Below are positions 11,790-22,239 of a stretch of 64,000 bases of DNA, one piece after another. This DNA comes from Monarcha castaneiventris obscurior (Eukaryota; Chordata; Aves; Passeriformes; Monarchidae), in the NCBI GenBank assembly GCA_026261815.1, contig JAMPIT010000059.1, positions 15,114,001 to 15,178,000 on the forward strand, written 5' to 3'. A program made the position numbers and the translations under genes. The notes under the pieces were generated by a model. The model saw only the letters and a list, made by a program, of their open reading frames with translations. It was not told where the DNA came from and ran no database searches. Each line of letters opens with the position of its first letter. Within the stretch, counting starts at the first letter, position 1.

Positions 11790-14580
11790 TTGAACAATTC
11801 CAGAAGTCTTGCAGTCTAGAGACTTTAAAGCTATCCTGCCTTTTAGGGATCTATGAATGCTGGCAATTTTGTCTGGTGCATTTTATCTTCTTGTTCAAAG
11901 GTAATTAAGTTTTTGTTTTGTTTTGGGTTTCTTTTTTTAAAGATACTCCAATGTTCAGGACTAGAAGGCTGGTGAAGAAACTGAGTGGATTGAAGCAGTA
12001 AGCAGATGTGATAATGTAAAAGATAATATCTCTACTGAATCTCTACAGTTAGATTAAGCATTTGGCAGGCATCTTGTGATTGCTTCCACAGAGACAGGGC
12101 AGCAGAGAGATGACATTAAAGGTTAAGCCCCCAAAATCCTGAAGTGGCCTGTGGTCAGGCCCTGTTCAGGAGCACAGACAGGCACCTACAGATACACCTC
12201 ATGGAGCCCATGAAGACATCAGGTGTGCAGGAACACATCGCTATCAGTGGATATCAGGCACATCACTTCAGCCTGAAACAGAAATAGAACTTAATCATAC
12301 GAGGATTATGTTAAAGATACAGTTTCTGCTGGGAGAAAAATAGATGAGGGTTCAAACTACAGACTGTTGCAGATACATGTTTACCTGGCTGACATTTCCA
12401 GTAATCATCCTGCAGGCAAATAAATCAGAGACATGTATTACATTTTTCTCTTCTAGATATGATTTTTTTTTCCCTGTATAGAGTATTTCTCATTTTGACA
12501 TCTTTCTATCATGTCACAAAGCAAATACTGTTTCCAACAGTAGCATACCAATTTTCAAAATTCTTATCTAGAGATTAAACTTGCTAGCCAAACCCAGAAG
12601 CATTCATTTAGATTAGTTATATTGTCTGAAATAAGACAAAACGTATCAGTCTGTCTGTTTTTACAGCCTTTTGTGCATAAACATTATGTTAATAGGGTCA
12701 CCATAATACAGGGTGTATCAGGCAAGTTCCTACAGGGTTCATAAGTACATGAAAATATTCCTTATAAAATCTGTAACGGTCTATATGTTTCTATGAAGAA
12801 TATTAGAACCCCATATATATCAAGTCTCCTTATTTTTAGCACTGTAGAGTATTTGAAGTGTTTCACAGAAACTGCTTACTTGTGTTCTACCCATGATTTC
12901 AGACCTCTTAAATCCTGCTACCTAGGGGCAGCAGAAATTGATGAACTGCTCAGGGTGCCTATAAAGAAGCCTGTGCATTGCTTAAGAACAAAATTAATCT
13001 AAAACCTTACTGAAAAGTCTAAGACACAATCCATGATATAGTCATGTTTTTTTTAAAGTTAAAATAGGAAGGTTTCCTTATTAACACTGCCATACACAAC
13101 TTTCTAATACACTCCTCTGCCCTCCAACAGGCCACAAATGCAAAACTGGGAGAAGAAATATTTTCCCACAATGAGATTCCACTCTCACTGCAAAGCCACA
13201 GGCTCCAAGTCAACTTAGTCTATCCACAGCTCTGACTCAGCTGTGGAACACAGGCAACATTCTGAGCTGTGCTGGCCACAGCATTGTCCTGTCCAAGCCT
13301 TTCCCCACAAGGGCACAACACTCAAAATACACCCCTCCTCCTCCAGCTGTGTCTGTGGCATGGGAAGACAGCAGCATATTGGAGAGTATTACAAAACAAA
13401 ACAGGTCAGGAAACATTAAAAATGCTGAAGTTTCCATAGTATAATGAGGAACTTTTATCTTTCAACATCAGACATGCTAAGAAACCTTTCATGATTTCAT
13501 GTGATATTTCTGGTGTGTCTGTTATAGCATCCAAAGTGTGTGCTGCAGGCAGCAAAACTGTGGCTCGACCCTTTAGACACTAATTTATGGAAGTGCTTTC
13601 TGAACTCCTGCCTTGGTAAAAGTAGGATGCATTTCTACTGAGTTTGCTAAGATGAATGATAAGCTCTGCTAGGAGAGAGACACCTGTAGTGGCATTATTA
13701 CCTGTGCTTTAGGTGACTGACAAAACATAGACCTTTTTGCATGTTGAGTACATCATTTGAAATCAACCTCAAACATCTTAATATTCGCACTTTTTTAACC
13801 TTTGAGATAGTCTGTTTTCAGTATCACGAAATCCAAAGCTCAGCCCATAGGTTGAGAATATAGAATCTTCCCAATAGAGAAATCTCCTGTTTCAATGTCT
13901 CTAAGCTCATGCAGTCATGAGCTCATTAGTCGTTAATTGCATATTTTTTAATTAAATGGGACATATTGGCAGATAGCAAAACCTGAATTAAGACAGCCTA
14001 TAATTACTCTAACAACAAACCACAGAACTCATCAGAAAACCAGGCAAAGAATCAGCCTATTCTAACTACTGTTCTAACTACTCAGTAATAACTTGCAAGT
14101 ATTTTCATACAGAGATATGGTAATTCAGATAAGACACAATGACTAGGGCTTTAGCAATTTTTACTTGGAGAGGAAAGAAAATTTTGTGGTGAGCCATGTT
14201 ACTATTAAAAGAGAAAGTATAGATTATTCTCAAAAAAATTAAAGTAATTTTTATTTTATATATTTTAAACCAAATTATTTTGGAAAGAAGCCCCATCCTT
14301 GGCATTCTACCACTGTCTACTAATAATCTTAAGGGATAAATAACATTTTCCAACTCAGTAATACCTCCTAATGCAACAGCATCACGTTCAAATCTTCCTG
14401 CCTCTTTATGGTCTCCATTTTTGTTTTCCCTTATTTGACTGGAAGCTTCCTACTGTCTCCCACTGAATGTTTGTATGACACCTTACAGCATGAGGTTTCA
14501 GGCTTGACTGAGATATCCAGATATCACCACATTAGTAGCAAAGCTTATTTGACCTCGTATTTCTACTCTTCCCTTCCCAC
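11790..14580. other. unique AT-rich sequence, no gene recognised
   Basis: No repeats were recognised. Near 13904-13923 there is a perfect 8-base inverted repeat (AGCTCATG, 4-base spacer, CATGAGCT), followed within 30 bases by TTAATTGC and TTTAATTAAA motifs. No coding evidence was found. Confidence 0.55.
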
Positions 14581-14584
14581 GCTC

Positions 14585-14725
14585 ACCTCCTACGATGGGC
14601 AGGTAAATATTCCCACTTGTTTTACAGACAAAGCACTACAAAGGCAACTTATTTGAAAGAAGTCACACAAAAAAACAAACCTCTGAGAGGGTGAGACAGA
14701 AAAGAGACCACCTGACTTGCAGATA
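14585..14725 (-). repeat. candidate MIR-like ancient SINE relic
   Basis: The plus strand reads TATTCCCACTTGTTTTACAG, then ACAAAGCACTACAAAGGCAA, then a GAAAGAAGTCACACA block. This is the order of the reverse complement of the MIR 3' half ('cccattttacagatgaggaaactgaggc...ggtcacaca'). It is strongly diverged with approximate limits, and was identified by eye only. Confidence 0.4.
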
Positions 14726-14729
14726 GGCA

Positions 14730-16055
14730 AGGCTGCCAACAGCACTAACATGCCACTCCTGTAGGCTCAACTACCATCTGTGTGCTTTATCCTCATTAAT
14801 ACAAACAGAACTTTAGTACCTGACTCAAGGTTTTTCTGAGATTCAGTTCCATTGGGAATTAGAAAAGACAGATGCCACAGGGTGTGCATGTGTGTGAGAA
14901 ACAACACAAGACAAGTAAAACTCCACACAAAGACAGAAAGTATTTATCAAAAGACAGATGGGAGATTTCTCGAACAACCCAGCACCAAACACATATTGAG
15001 ACTGCAGATTTTATAGGCCAGTTCCCATGCAGAAGTATAGTAGGAAAAGGTAAGCATAAATAAGTTAAGATAGGCTGGAGGACAGCAATGAACTGCATAT
15101 AGAATTAATAATAAAACGGTTAATTTGCAATTGACGCCTCAAGTAGCTGGAGTCATGGCCATTTCTGGTATGCTACCTGCTTGGATAATGTCCTGTTATA
15201 CTTGCCTTCAAAACAGGAAAAAAAATAAATAGAAAAGAGAAAGGAAAAAATCTACTCAGCCTGAACTTCCTGAAAGACCATAACTATCCAAAATGCTCAG
15301 GCATTATCACCTGACTGATATTACAGCAGCAGTGTCAGTCCTTTATAAGTACTAAATTGCACAGATGATTTTGTAGATAGATTTCAAGCATGAAAATTAT
15401 GGTACAGAGTAGCCCTTAAGATTCAATTGACCAAAAACTACAAAATGGAGAGGGATAACAATGAAAATAAATTTTTATGCTAAGTTACCAGTCATCACAG
15501 AAACAGTTTTTAAAGTGCAGGCATAAATTGTCAATAAGTGAAAGAAACAGTAGAAGATTCATCCAGGCTGTTTGGAGAAAAAAACCAAACAAAGAGCAAC
15601 ACATCTCACTGGTCTTTGAGAACTTTTCTACCTGAACAGATAGGGATTTGGAATTAGATCATGCAGAGGTGTGGTAAACAGAGTGCTCCCTTCTGTACAA
15701 GTTCAATTTGTGAAAGACTAAGCTCGTTCCAAGTGAAGCAGAGAGTAGGAAATTGCTGCCTGGATTTTCCTGGTTATCCTGGAGAATGTTGCAGAAGGAC
15801 CACTTCAGCCAAATAATTAGGACAGTCTTAATGAAAGACTTTTGGGATTGCTTTCTGGCTCCTGTGGATGGAGAGCACCCTTCCCTACATACAAGAGAAA
15901 GTACAGACCTGCCCAGGATCCAGTGGTAGGCACTGCTAAGGAATTTGTAAGGGAGAGACCTTAGAGTTCAGGTTGAGATTAGCTTGAAGAGGTTCAGAGT
16001 CCAAAAGTTCTCCTTCCTGGAAGGATGTTTTGACCACTGTTTAGCCTCAGAATTG
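14730..16055. other. unique sequence, no gene recognised
   Basis: Short frames on both strands around 14860-15100 look like chance. There are no repeats beyond A-rich spots near 15220. The right end runs into the pyrimidine tract that precedes the exon-like segment at 16091. Confidence 0.55.
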
Positions 16056-16090
16056 TCTTTCCTTCTCCTTCTCCTCCTCCTCCTTTACAG

Positions 16091-16200
16091 AAGATCTCTG
16101 AGCAAAAGAGCTCCAGGTTAACTGGATTAGACAGTGCCCTCACTCCAAAACTTGGCTTTCCCACTTCTCATGATTCCTGGAGGAAATTGGGCTTGAACCA
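16091..16200 (+). other. exon-like segment (speculative internal exon)
   Basis: A 31-base uninterrupted pyrimidine tract (16056-16086, TCC repeats) runs into ACAG at 16087-16090, an excellent splice acceptor. After 110 bases comes GTAAGA (16201-16206), a good donor. The first frame stays open through the interval and runs into TAA only in the donor (36 codons plus 2 bases, starting K-I-S-E-Q); the other two frames close within it. The peptide matches no protein I recognise. Alternatively, a TCC microsatellite happens to sit before an AG. The open length alone is within chance. Confidence 0.2.
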
Positions 16201-16206
16201 GTAAGA

Positions 16207-17190
16207 AACTGAACATCATCCATGCATTAACACAACAGCAATCTAAGCTCTAAGCTGTTTTGCAAGGTGATCTGTCATTTGTTCTTTGCCAATAAAATCC
16301 ATTTTAGAAGCAAGATGTAAACACTTTGTGCACTTTGTAGGTAATTCTCATCTGTCAGTGTGCTTTAGGTATCATTAAAACTAAGTCACTTCAAGAGTTT
16401 GGCAGAGAAACACTTCAAAATGTTCCCACCACTGATTATTCTAATAAATCTTATTATTGTTGTATCACATTTTTCTACTGGAAAGAAAAACTGAATTTCC
16501 AGGCAGTTCCAATCTATTGTAAAGTTTGGTTCTCTGAAGACTCCAATTCATTCAAGTGCTCCTGGCAGGCAGTTCTATCCTTTCTAAAGAATTAAAGATT
16601 TAAAGGTGTTCTCAGAAAAACCCTAGCAATTAAGCACTCAAATTTCTATTGGTCCTATACCAAGGCTTGTTTGTTTTCATCTAGACCCACCTAAAAAGGG
16701 TCTTGTACTTTTTTCACCCATCCTCCCAAATCAGAGCAGCACAATATATTATGTCCTTTTCAGTCTCCAGCAATCTAGCCTTTACAATCACTGCATTTAA
16801 AGATCCCTATATCCAGCAGCCAGAAAGCAAGCAAACAATGCAATGGTTCTGATTTTCCACATCAATCTCTTCTTGCTGCATTTCAAAGAAAAAATGTGGT
16901 TCAGATCTGAGTTCAAGTGAAACCTTCCTTGCCTTTAAGGTTTGGAGTAAAAAAATGCAAAGGAAAATGCCGCTAGAAAGTTTCTGCCTTGTTTTCAACC
17001 ATAACTTATTAGTGATGAAGTACACTAGGCATTAGATCTAGATCAAATATGAATGCAATTCTGTTGAAAGAATAAGAACATGATACAACTTAGGACAGCT
17101 TTCTATTTTTAGTCTAGATTTATGAAACTTATGGAAAGGTAGGCTGGACTTGGCCTGATACAAATCTATACAACACATTCATCCTAAGAA
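16207..17190. other. unique AT-rich sequence, no gene recognised
   Basis: No repeat, exon-like segment or RNA gene was seen. The single listed open frame on the minus strand (about 72 codons near 16807-17025) has no supporting features. Confidence 0.55.
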
Positions 17191-17223
17191 CCCCCTCTCC
17201 CCAACCCCCCCCCCCCCCCGCCC
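17191..17223. repeat. poly-C tract, quadruplex-prone on the minus strand
   Basis: The plus strand reads C5-TCT-C4-AA-C15-G-C3. The minus strand therefore carries four or more G runs of at least three bases with loops of 1-3 bases, which satisfies the usual G-quadruplex pattern. Length in the assembly may be unreliable because sequencers slip in homopolymers. Confidence 0.95.
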
Positions 17224-17229
17224 AACTTT

Positions 17230-17630
17230 ACTTAATAATTTGAATTAACACCAAGTCAGTGTTTTCAGTCATGTGGTTGAGATGTTTGGGACATTTTTAA
17301 CTGATATCTGTAAGCCCTCAGCTAGATTTATTGAATCATCAGGCCACAAATTCTGATCTATTTTTGTAAATATGTGATTACACAGTTGGTTAATTTCTCA
17401 ATCCTGTGGAGAAACCGTAGAGGACAGAAATAGTTTAAAAGGCAATTTTTATGACAGAATCCCTCCCATTCTAAATAAGTCTTATACAACAACATGATAC
17501 TGTTGTATGAATATGGCTATAAAAAAATGGAACCTACAGTAGATACAGATTATTCACATTACTATTCTCTTCAGTATTGACACATCATAGAAACAAAGAA
17601 TAACAACAGTAACTGTTGCTGGAAGAATGT
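17230..17630. other. unique AT-rich sequence, no gene recognised
   Basis: The only structure noticed is an 8-base inverted repeat, ATACAACA and TGTTGTAT separated by 9 bases, near 17485-17510. It is probably incidental. Confidence 0.5.
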
Positions 17631-17692
17631 TTGGCCCGTGTAAATGGATAGCACTCCGTTGACTTCAGTGGAGTTCTGCAATTTACATCAAA
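17628..17692. repeat. palindromic ancient-repeat relic
   Basis: Perfect 7-base arms TGTAAAT (17639-17645) and ATTTACA (17681-17687) enclose a near-palindromic core, ACTCCGTTGACTTCAGTGGA followed by GT (17653-17674). From memory, the 'tccattgacttcaatgga' core flanked by 'tgtaaa/tttaca' recurs many times in bird, crocodile and turtle genomes as an old interspersed, MITE-like element. I cannot supply its library name. Related pieces lie near 22612 and 26181. Confidence 0.5.
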
Positions 17693-17699
17693 AGATCAT

Positions 17700-20600
17700 T
17701 TGAGATTATTTTGAGCTCTCAGCTACACTCATAATGAGAAGGAAGTCAGTCATGAAACATGGAAAACCTTTTGTAAAAAAAGACCCAACATATCTGAAGA
17801 TTAAATTGCTTACAACAGGTTAAACAGGAGAGAAAGATGCAGTCATGGCTTTCCTCAACCTCTGTGCATAAGTAACTTCTCAAGAAGTTTAGCTGAGTTT
17901 CAGCATGCATTGTGCAGTTTTTGAACAGAATCTTGTTTCCTCCGTGGATTCAGCACGTCTTAGTGGGATCTGGAAAAATTCAGGATCTCTAATGCACTTC
18001 CTTACAGGTGGCTTCGTTTCCATCTTGTTTATGAAGCCTCACATTTTCATGGGACAGGTGAGCAAGATAAATCATTATAAATACATTCATGATGTATCAT
18101 CAGTTCTGTGCAATGTAGCCTCATAAGTTCCTCTATTCCATGATCAGTGATGAGTAAGTCTTTGCTCTTCAAAATATCAGGACTAGGTATCCCCCAAGAG
18201 CAGGTATCTCAGTAAAAGCTGAACTATTTTTAGTTACTACATTAGATTATCAATGATTCATATTCTCAGGCATTTTTAGTCTGGGAGAAATAAAAAAGCA
18301 TAGATTTAGAAACAGCAGCAGGATTGCAGTGAGTTTTTTTCAGCTTCACATAGGCCAGCAAGGACAACTCTATCATGATGTTGTTCTCAGTTCCACTGAC
18401 CAGTGGTGGCAGCTCCCGTATGTAATGGTGGGGTCACCACACACGCCCCTTGTCCCCACTGAAGGCTGGGAGACACCTGTGTCTCACAAAAGCCCTAACT
18501 CCACTTGCAGGTGGGATGCAGATACACACAGCAATTGGGGAAGATCCTTCTGTCCTCTTTCTTTGGCTTTCTTTGGATTCTTGAGGAAATGGAGTGTGGG
18601 ATAATCTGGGTCCTTGACACTTACTCATCTTTTTGCCTCTACCACCAAATTCCCCTAAAGTCTTGTGCAACAGACTTACCGCAGCTAAACAAAATTGATC
18701 AGTTTTATGACAGCAAATGCTAGTTTGCCACCTTGAGCTCCCCAGATACCAGCACAGGGGCTGTACATCTCCCTGGGTCACACAGCATCCTGCCTTGGCA
18801 GGCAGCCCAAGAGCTGAGAAATAGGGGCAACCACGAACCTTGGAGAGCCAGGCAGCTAACTACTGCAGTGACAGAAATGCCTTCCAAAAGGCTCAGCAGC
18901 AGGTTTACAGCCAGGAGCACTCAAATAATTTTCCTACACAGATAAATAAATTAACAAATTGCAACCATTTTCTGACAACACTGGAATGTTTTTGTTTTCA
19001 ACAAAATCCAGGTTTGGTTTTGCTTTCTTCTAACGCAGAAAATTTTGTTCCCTGATCAGCTCTATTTATTTCCTTGTATCCTGCCTGTCCTCTCTGATGT
19101 GTATTTATTCCCCCCGGGTTGCCTTTATTTGTTTACTCCCTAGCAGAATGAAGCATTACTCTTCTCTGGGAGAGGAAGGAGGTATTGTAATGTGAACAAG
19201 TAATTACTATTATGAATATTTAATCAGGAATAGGATGAGCCTTGTCTAATACACACAGCCATGTCTTAGTCCCCATCTAAGAAGACATGTGGTCAGAATC
19301 CACATTCACTCTGTCTTGTTCTCAGAAACAATTTGAAAAAAGAAGAGACCAGAGCTATAGCAGGACAGAAGGCTTCCTTCTGGCTGCATGTGGAAACACT
19401 AACAAATGGAGCAATAGCAATAAGCCAGTGTAATCACACTTAATTCCTTCAGGGAGCCACAGGTGTGGGCTGCTCTTTACAGAGGAGCAAGCCAGGGGCT
19501 GAGGATGACACAAGGCATGGGCAGTGTCCTCGTTCACAAGGACTGCAGTACTGCGGGATGCAGAACACAGAGAGCAGGGGTGCTCTGACCAGCGACACTA
19601 AGCAGGCTCAGCCAAGAATCCAGATCACTGAGCCAGCCCTCAGGGATGCAGCAGGCCTGAGGGCAAGCCAGGAAGGCAGTAAGTCAGATCAGGTCAGGAT
19701 CACCAAAGTCCTTGAACAGCCACAGGCGCAGCTACAAAGTAGTCAAGCCAAGGATCAGGGGCAGGAGGCTGAGCAAAACCAAAACCCCTGAGTAAAAGAG
19801 GGGCTCAGGGAAAGGCCCCTCCCAGCCTGTTCTCACACAGCTCTCCACAGTAACACAGCCACACTGCATCAGAGCCAGCCTTGAGCACAAAGAGCTAAAC
19901 CTGAGAGCCCTGAGAGGCTGTGCAGCTTGCCACGTCTATACAAAGCTGAGTGCTCCCTCTCTGTTGTGGTCTCTCTCTCTGAGGGAGAGCAGTTACCAGG
20001 AGAGACACCTGTTCACACTGGTCATTGAAAGCATTTTGCAGCCCTGTGTATACCTGTAGCGATGAATTTAACACATCTGCAAGAGCATGAATAGCTTGCA
20101 CAATATACTTCAGGGTAAGAATTTTTTTTTCTCCCCCTCTTTTAATTAAGCTGCACATGGTGTTCTAATAAGCTCTGATGCCATAGGGTCAGCCACAGGC
20201 TCTGGAGCATCATTTACAAGTGAGGTTTTGTATCACAATGAAAACCCACCATCTTAACACAAGAGCACTAACAAAAGTAGCAAGATGGAAAGAAAATTAG
20301 AGCCCTGTACTTTGCTGCAAGGTCAGGCCCTTTTGGAGGCTATGATGAACTTTCAGCCTCTAATTAAAACCAAGATATGTTAGTTTGTTTTGGTAGCAAA
20401 AATACCATAGAGAGACTAAAAATACAGCAGGCCATCAGCTCTTGTCTAGACAGCAGTTAACGCCTGTGGTTTTTTGTGCAGCTTCTGCCTGATAACACTT
20501 CAGTTCAGAGCCTAACAAAAAAAAATCCTACATGTCACGCTCCTACTTCCAAATAACCCTCTGGTACTTCTAGTCCCCAGAATTCTTATGCATGAGAAAA

Positions 20601-20900
20601 GGAAATAATTTAATAGCGTTCCAATGAATAATTTATTATGAAAATGTAATTTGATTTTTAAAAAGCATTTGTAAATAAATGACATTTACTAACAAATGCA
20701 ATCCAATACATATGACACTTCCTGTGTGAGATCCCAACCTAATTTAAACTCTACAAAACAAGAGAGCCAAACTAGCAAATGCAGAGGCTCGAAGCCCACA
20801 GAATCTGGTGCAGTTTGCAAGACTTTCAAAATCTCCATGAGTAGGATTTTGTTACAAGCTCTGTATGATCTTGTTTTTCTTCCAACCTATTTTGATTATA
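17700..20900. other. unique sequence with a GC-richer part, no gene recognised
   Basis: Most is AT-rich. Between about 19440 and 19990 the composition turns GC-richer, dominated by short AGCCA, CAGG and GATCAGG words with no clear period. A 108-codon frame there (19465-19791) is Q/S/A-rich, probably because of those words. It may be a decayed LTR or a low-complexity stretch; I see neither a polyadenylation signal nor a target-site duplication. No exon is supported. Confidence 0.5.
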
Positions 20901-20907
20901 TTAAATA

Positions 20908-21640
20908 ACAGAATAATAGAATTTTTAAGATTGAAAAAGACCTTTCAATTACTGAGTCCAACCATTAACCCATCATTGCCAAGCCCTCCACTAAACCATG
21001 TCCCCAGGTGTCATATCTAGACATCTTTCAAATACCCTCAGGGATGGGGATTCCACCACCTCCCTGGGCAGCTGGTTCCAATGCCTGGCCACCCTTTCTG
21101 TGAATAAATTTTTCCTAATATCCAATCTAAACCTCCCCTGGCACAGCTTAAGGCTTCTTCCTCTCATCCTATCACTTGTTGCTTGGAAGAAGAGACTTAC
21201 ACCCACCTTGCTACACCCTCCTTTCAGGCAGTTGTAGAGAGGGATAAGGTCCCCCCGGAGTCTCCTTTTCTCCAGGCTAAACACCCGCAGCTCCCTCAGC
21301 TGTTTCTCATCAGACTTGTGCTCCAGACCCTTCGCCAGCTCCGTTGTCCTTCTGTGGACACACTCCAGCACCTCAATGTCTTTCTTGCTGTAAGGGGCCC
21401 AGAACTGGACACAGGATTCCAGCTAAGGCCTCACCAATGCCAAGTACAGGGGACAATCCCTACCCTGGTCCTGCTGGCCACACTATTGCTGATACATTGG
21501 CCTTCTTGGCCCCCTGGGCACAGTGCTGGCTCATATTTAGCCATCTGTCAAGCAGCACCCTCAGGTCCTTTTCTGTGGGGCAGCTTTCCAACCAGCTGCC
21601 CAAAGCTTTGTAGCAAATACACATCACATGGTGGATTAAA
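20908..21640 (-). mobile_element. CR1 LINE, 5'-truncated, 3' end present
   Basis: The element lies on the minus strand. Its 3' end, the complement of the (ATTCTATG)-type CR1 tail, is at about 20908 (ACAGAATAATAGAATTTTTA), and its body runs rightward to about 21640. A minus-strand frame of 126 codons (20991-21371) encodes the C-terminal tail of CR1 ORF2. It contains the typical blocks [45 protein letters not shown] and [15 protein letters not shown]. The catalytic reverse-transcriptase part is absent because of 5' truncation, so the copy cannot move. Plus-strand frames over it are antisense shadows. The nearly intact tail frame suggests a moderately young copy. Confidence 0.95.
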
Positions 21641-21970
21641 ACTTCCTATTGATGGTAACCAGCAATCCCAACACTTCACTATTTGTATGTCAGCTCACTT
21701 CTTCCACTCCCAAAGGTAAAACTTTCTTCCAGTGAGGTCAAGAAAAAAAAAAAAGCCCTTTTAATTAAGAACTTCTCCTCTTACTTATTTTTGTTACCTT
21801 GAGAAAGAAATAGGGTCAAATTAGAGTTCTCTATCCACTATTTTCACATTTCAGGAACAAAACCACTACTGAGATGATGTGATTCAATACCATTGCAGAA
21901 GAAAATGGTTTTTGTACATTCTGAAATGTTTTTACAAATGTTAATACCAACAAAGAGGGAAAATCCTTTT

Positions 21971-22235
21971 CTAATCATAAATCACAATCAAAGAATGGTT
22001 TTGGAGCAACCTTTAAAGATCATCGAAGTCTACCCACCCCTGGTATTGCTTAAACATTTTTCACTAGACCAGGTTGCTCCAAGTCCTGTTCAACCTGACC
22101 ATGTACAGTTCCATTAATTTGGTATCCACAATATCTTTGGACAACCCATGCCAGTGCCTCACCACCTTCATAATAAAAAATTTCTTACTTATGTCCAATC
22201 TAAACCTACCATTTTTTGGTTTAAATCTGTAGATT
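21971..22235 (-). mobile_element. older CR1 LINE fragment, 3' end only
   Basis: The fragment is on the minus strand. Blocks in the order of the CR1 3' end are visible: ATCAAAGAATGG, ACCTTTAAAGATCATC, CACTAGACCAGGTTGCTC, GCCAGTGCCTCACCACC and TTCTTACTTATGTCCAATCT. Spacing and substitutions differ from the neighbouring copy at 20908, so it belongs to another, older-looking subfamily and is a separate insertion. Only about 265 bases remain; the limits are approximate. Confidence 0.88.
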
Positions 22236-22239
22236 CAAG

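Noticed and set aside
11615..11819. Frames of about 60-70 codons rich in Phe or Lys
   Set aside because: They are translations of the T-rich low-complexity tract on either strand.
17485..17510. 8-base inverted repeat ATACAACA/TGTTGTAT
   Set aside because: Short, AT-rich and without further context; many such hairpins are expected by chance.
21183..21719. Plus-strand frames of 178 and 89 codons
   Set aside because: They are antisense readings of the minus-strand CR1 copy.
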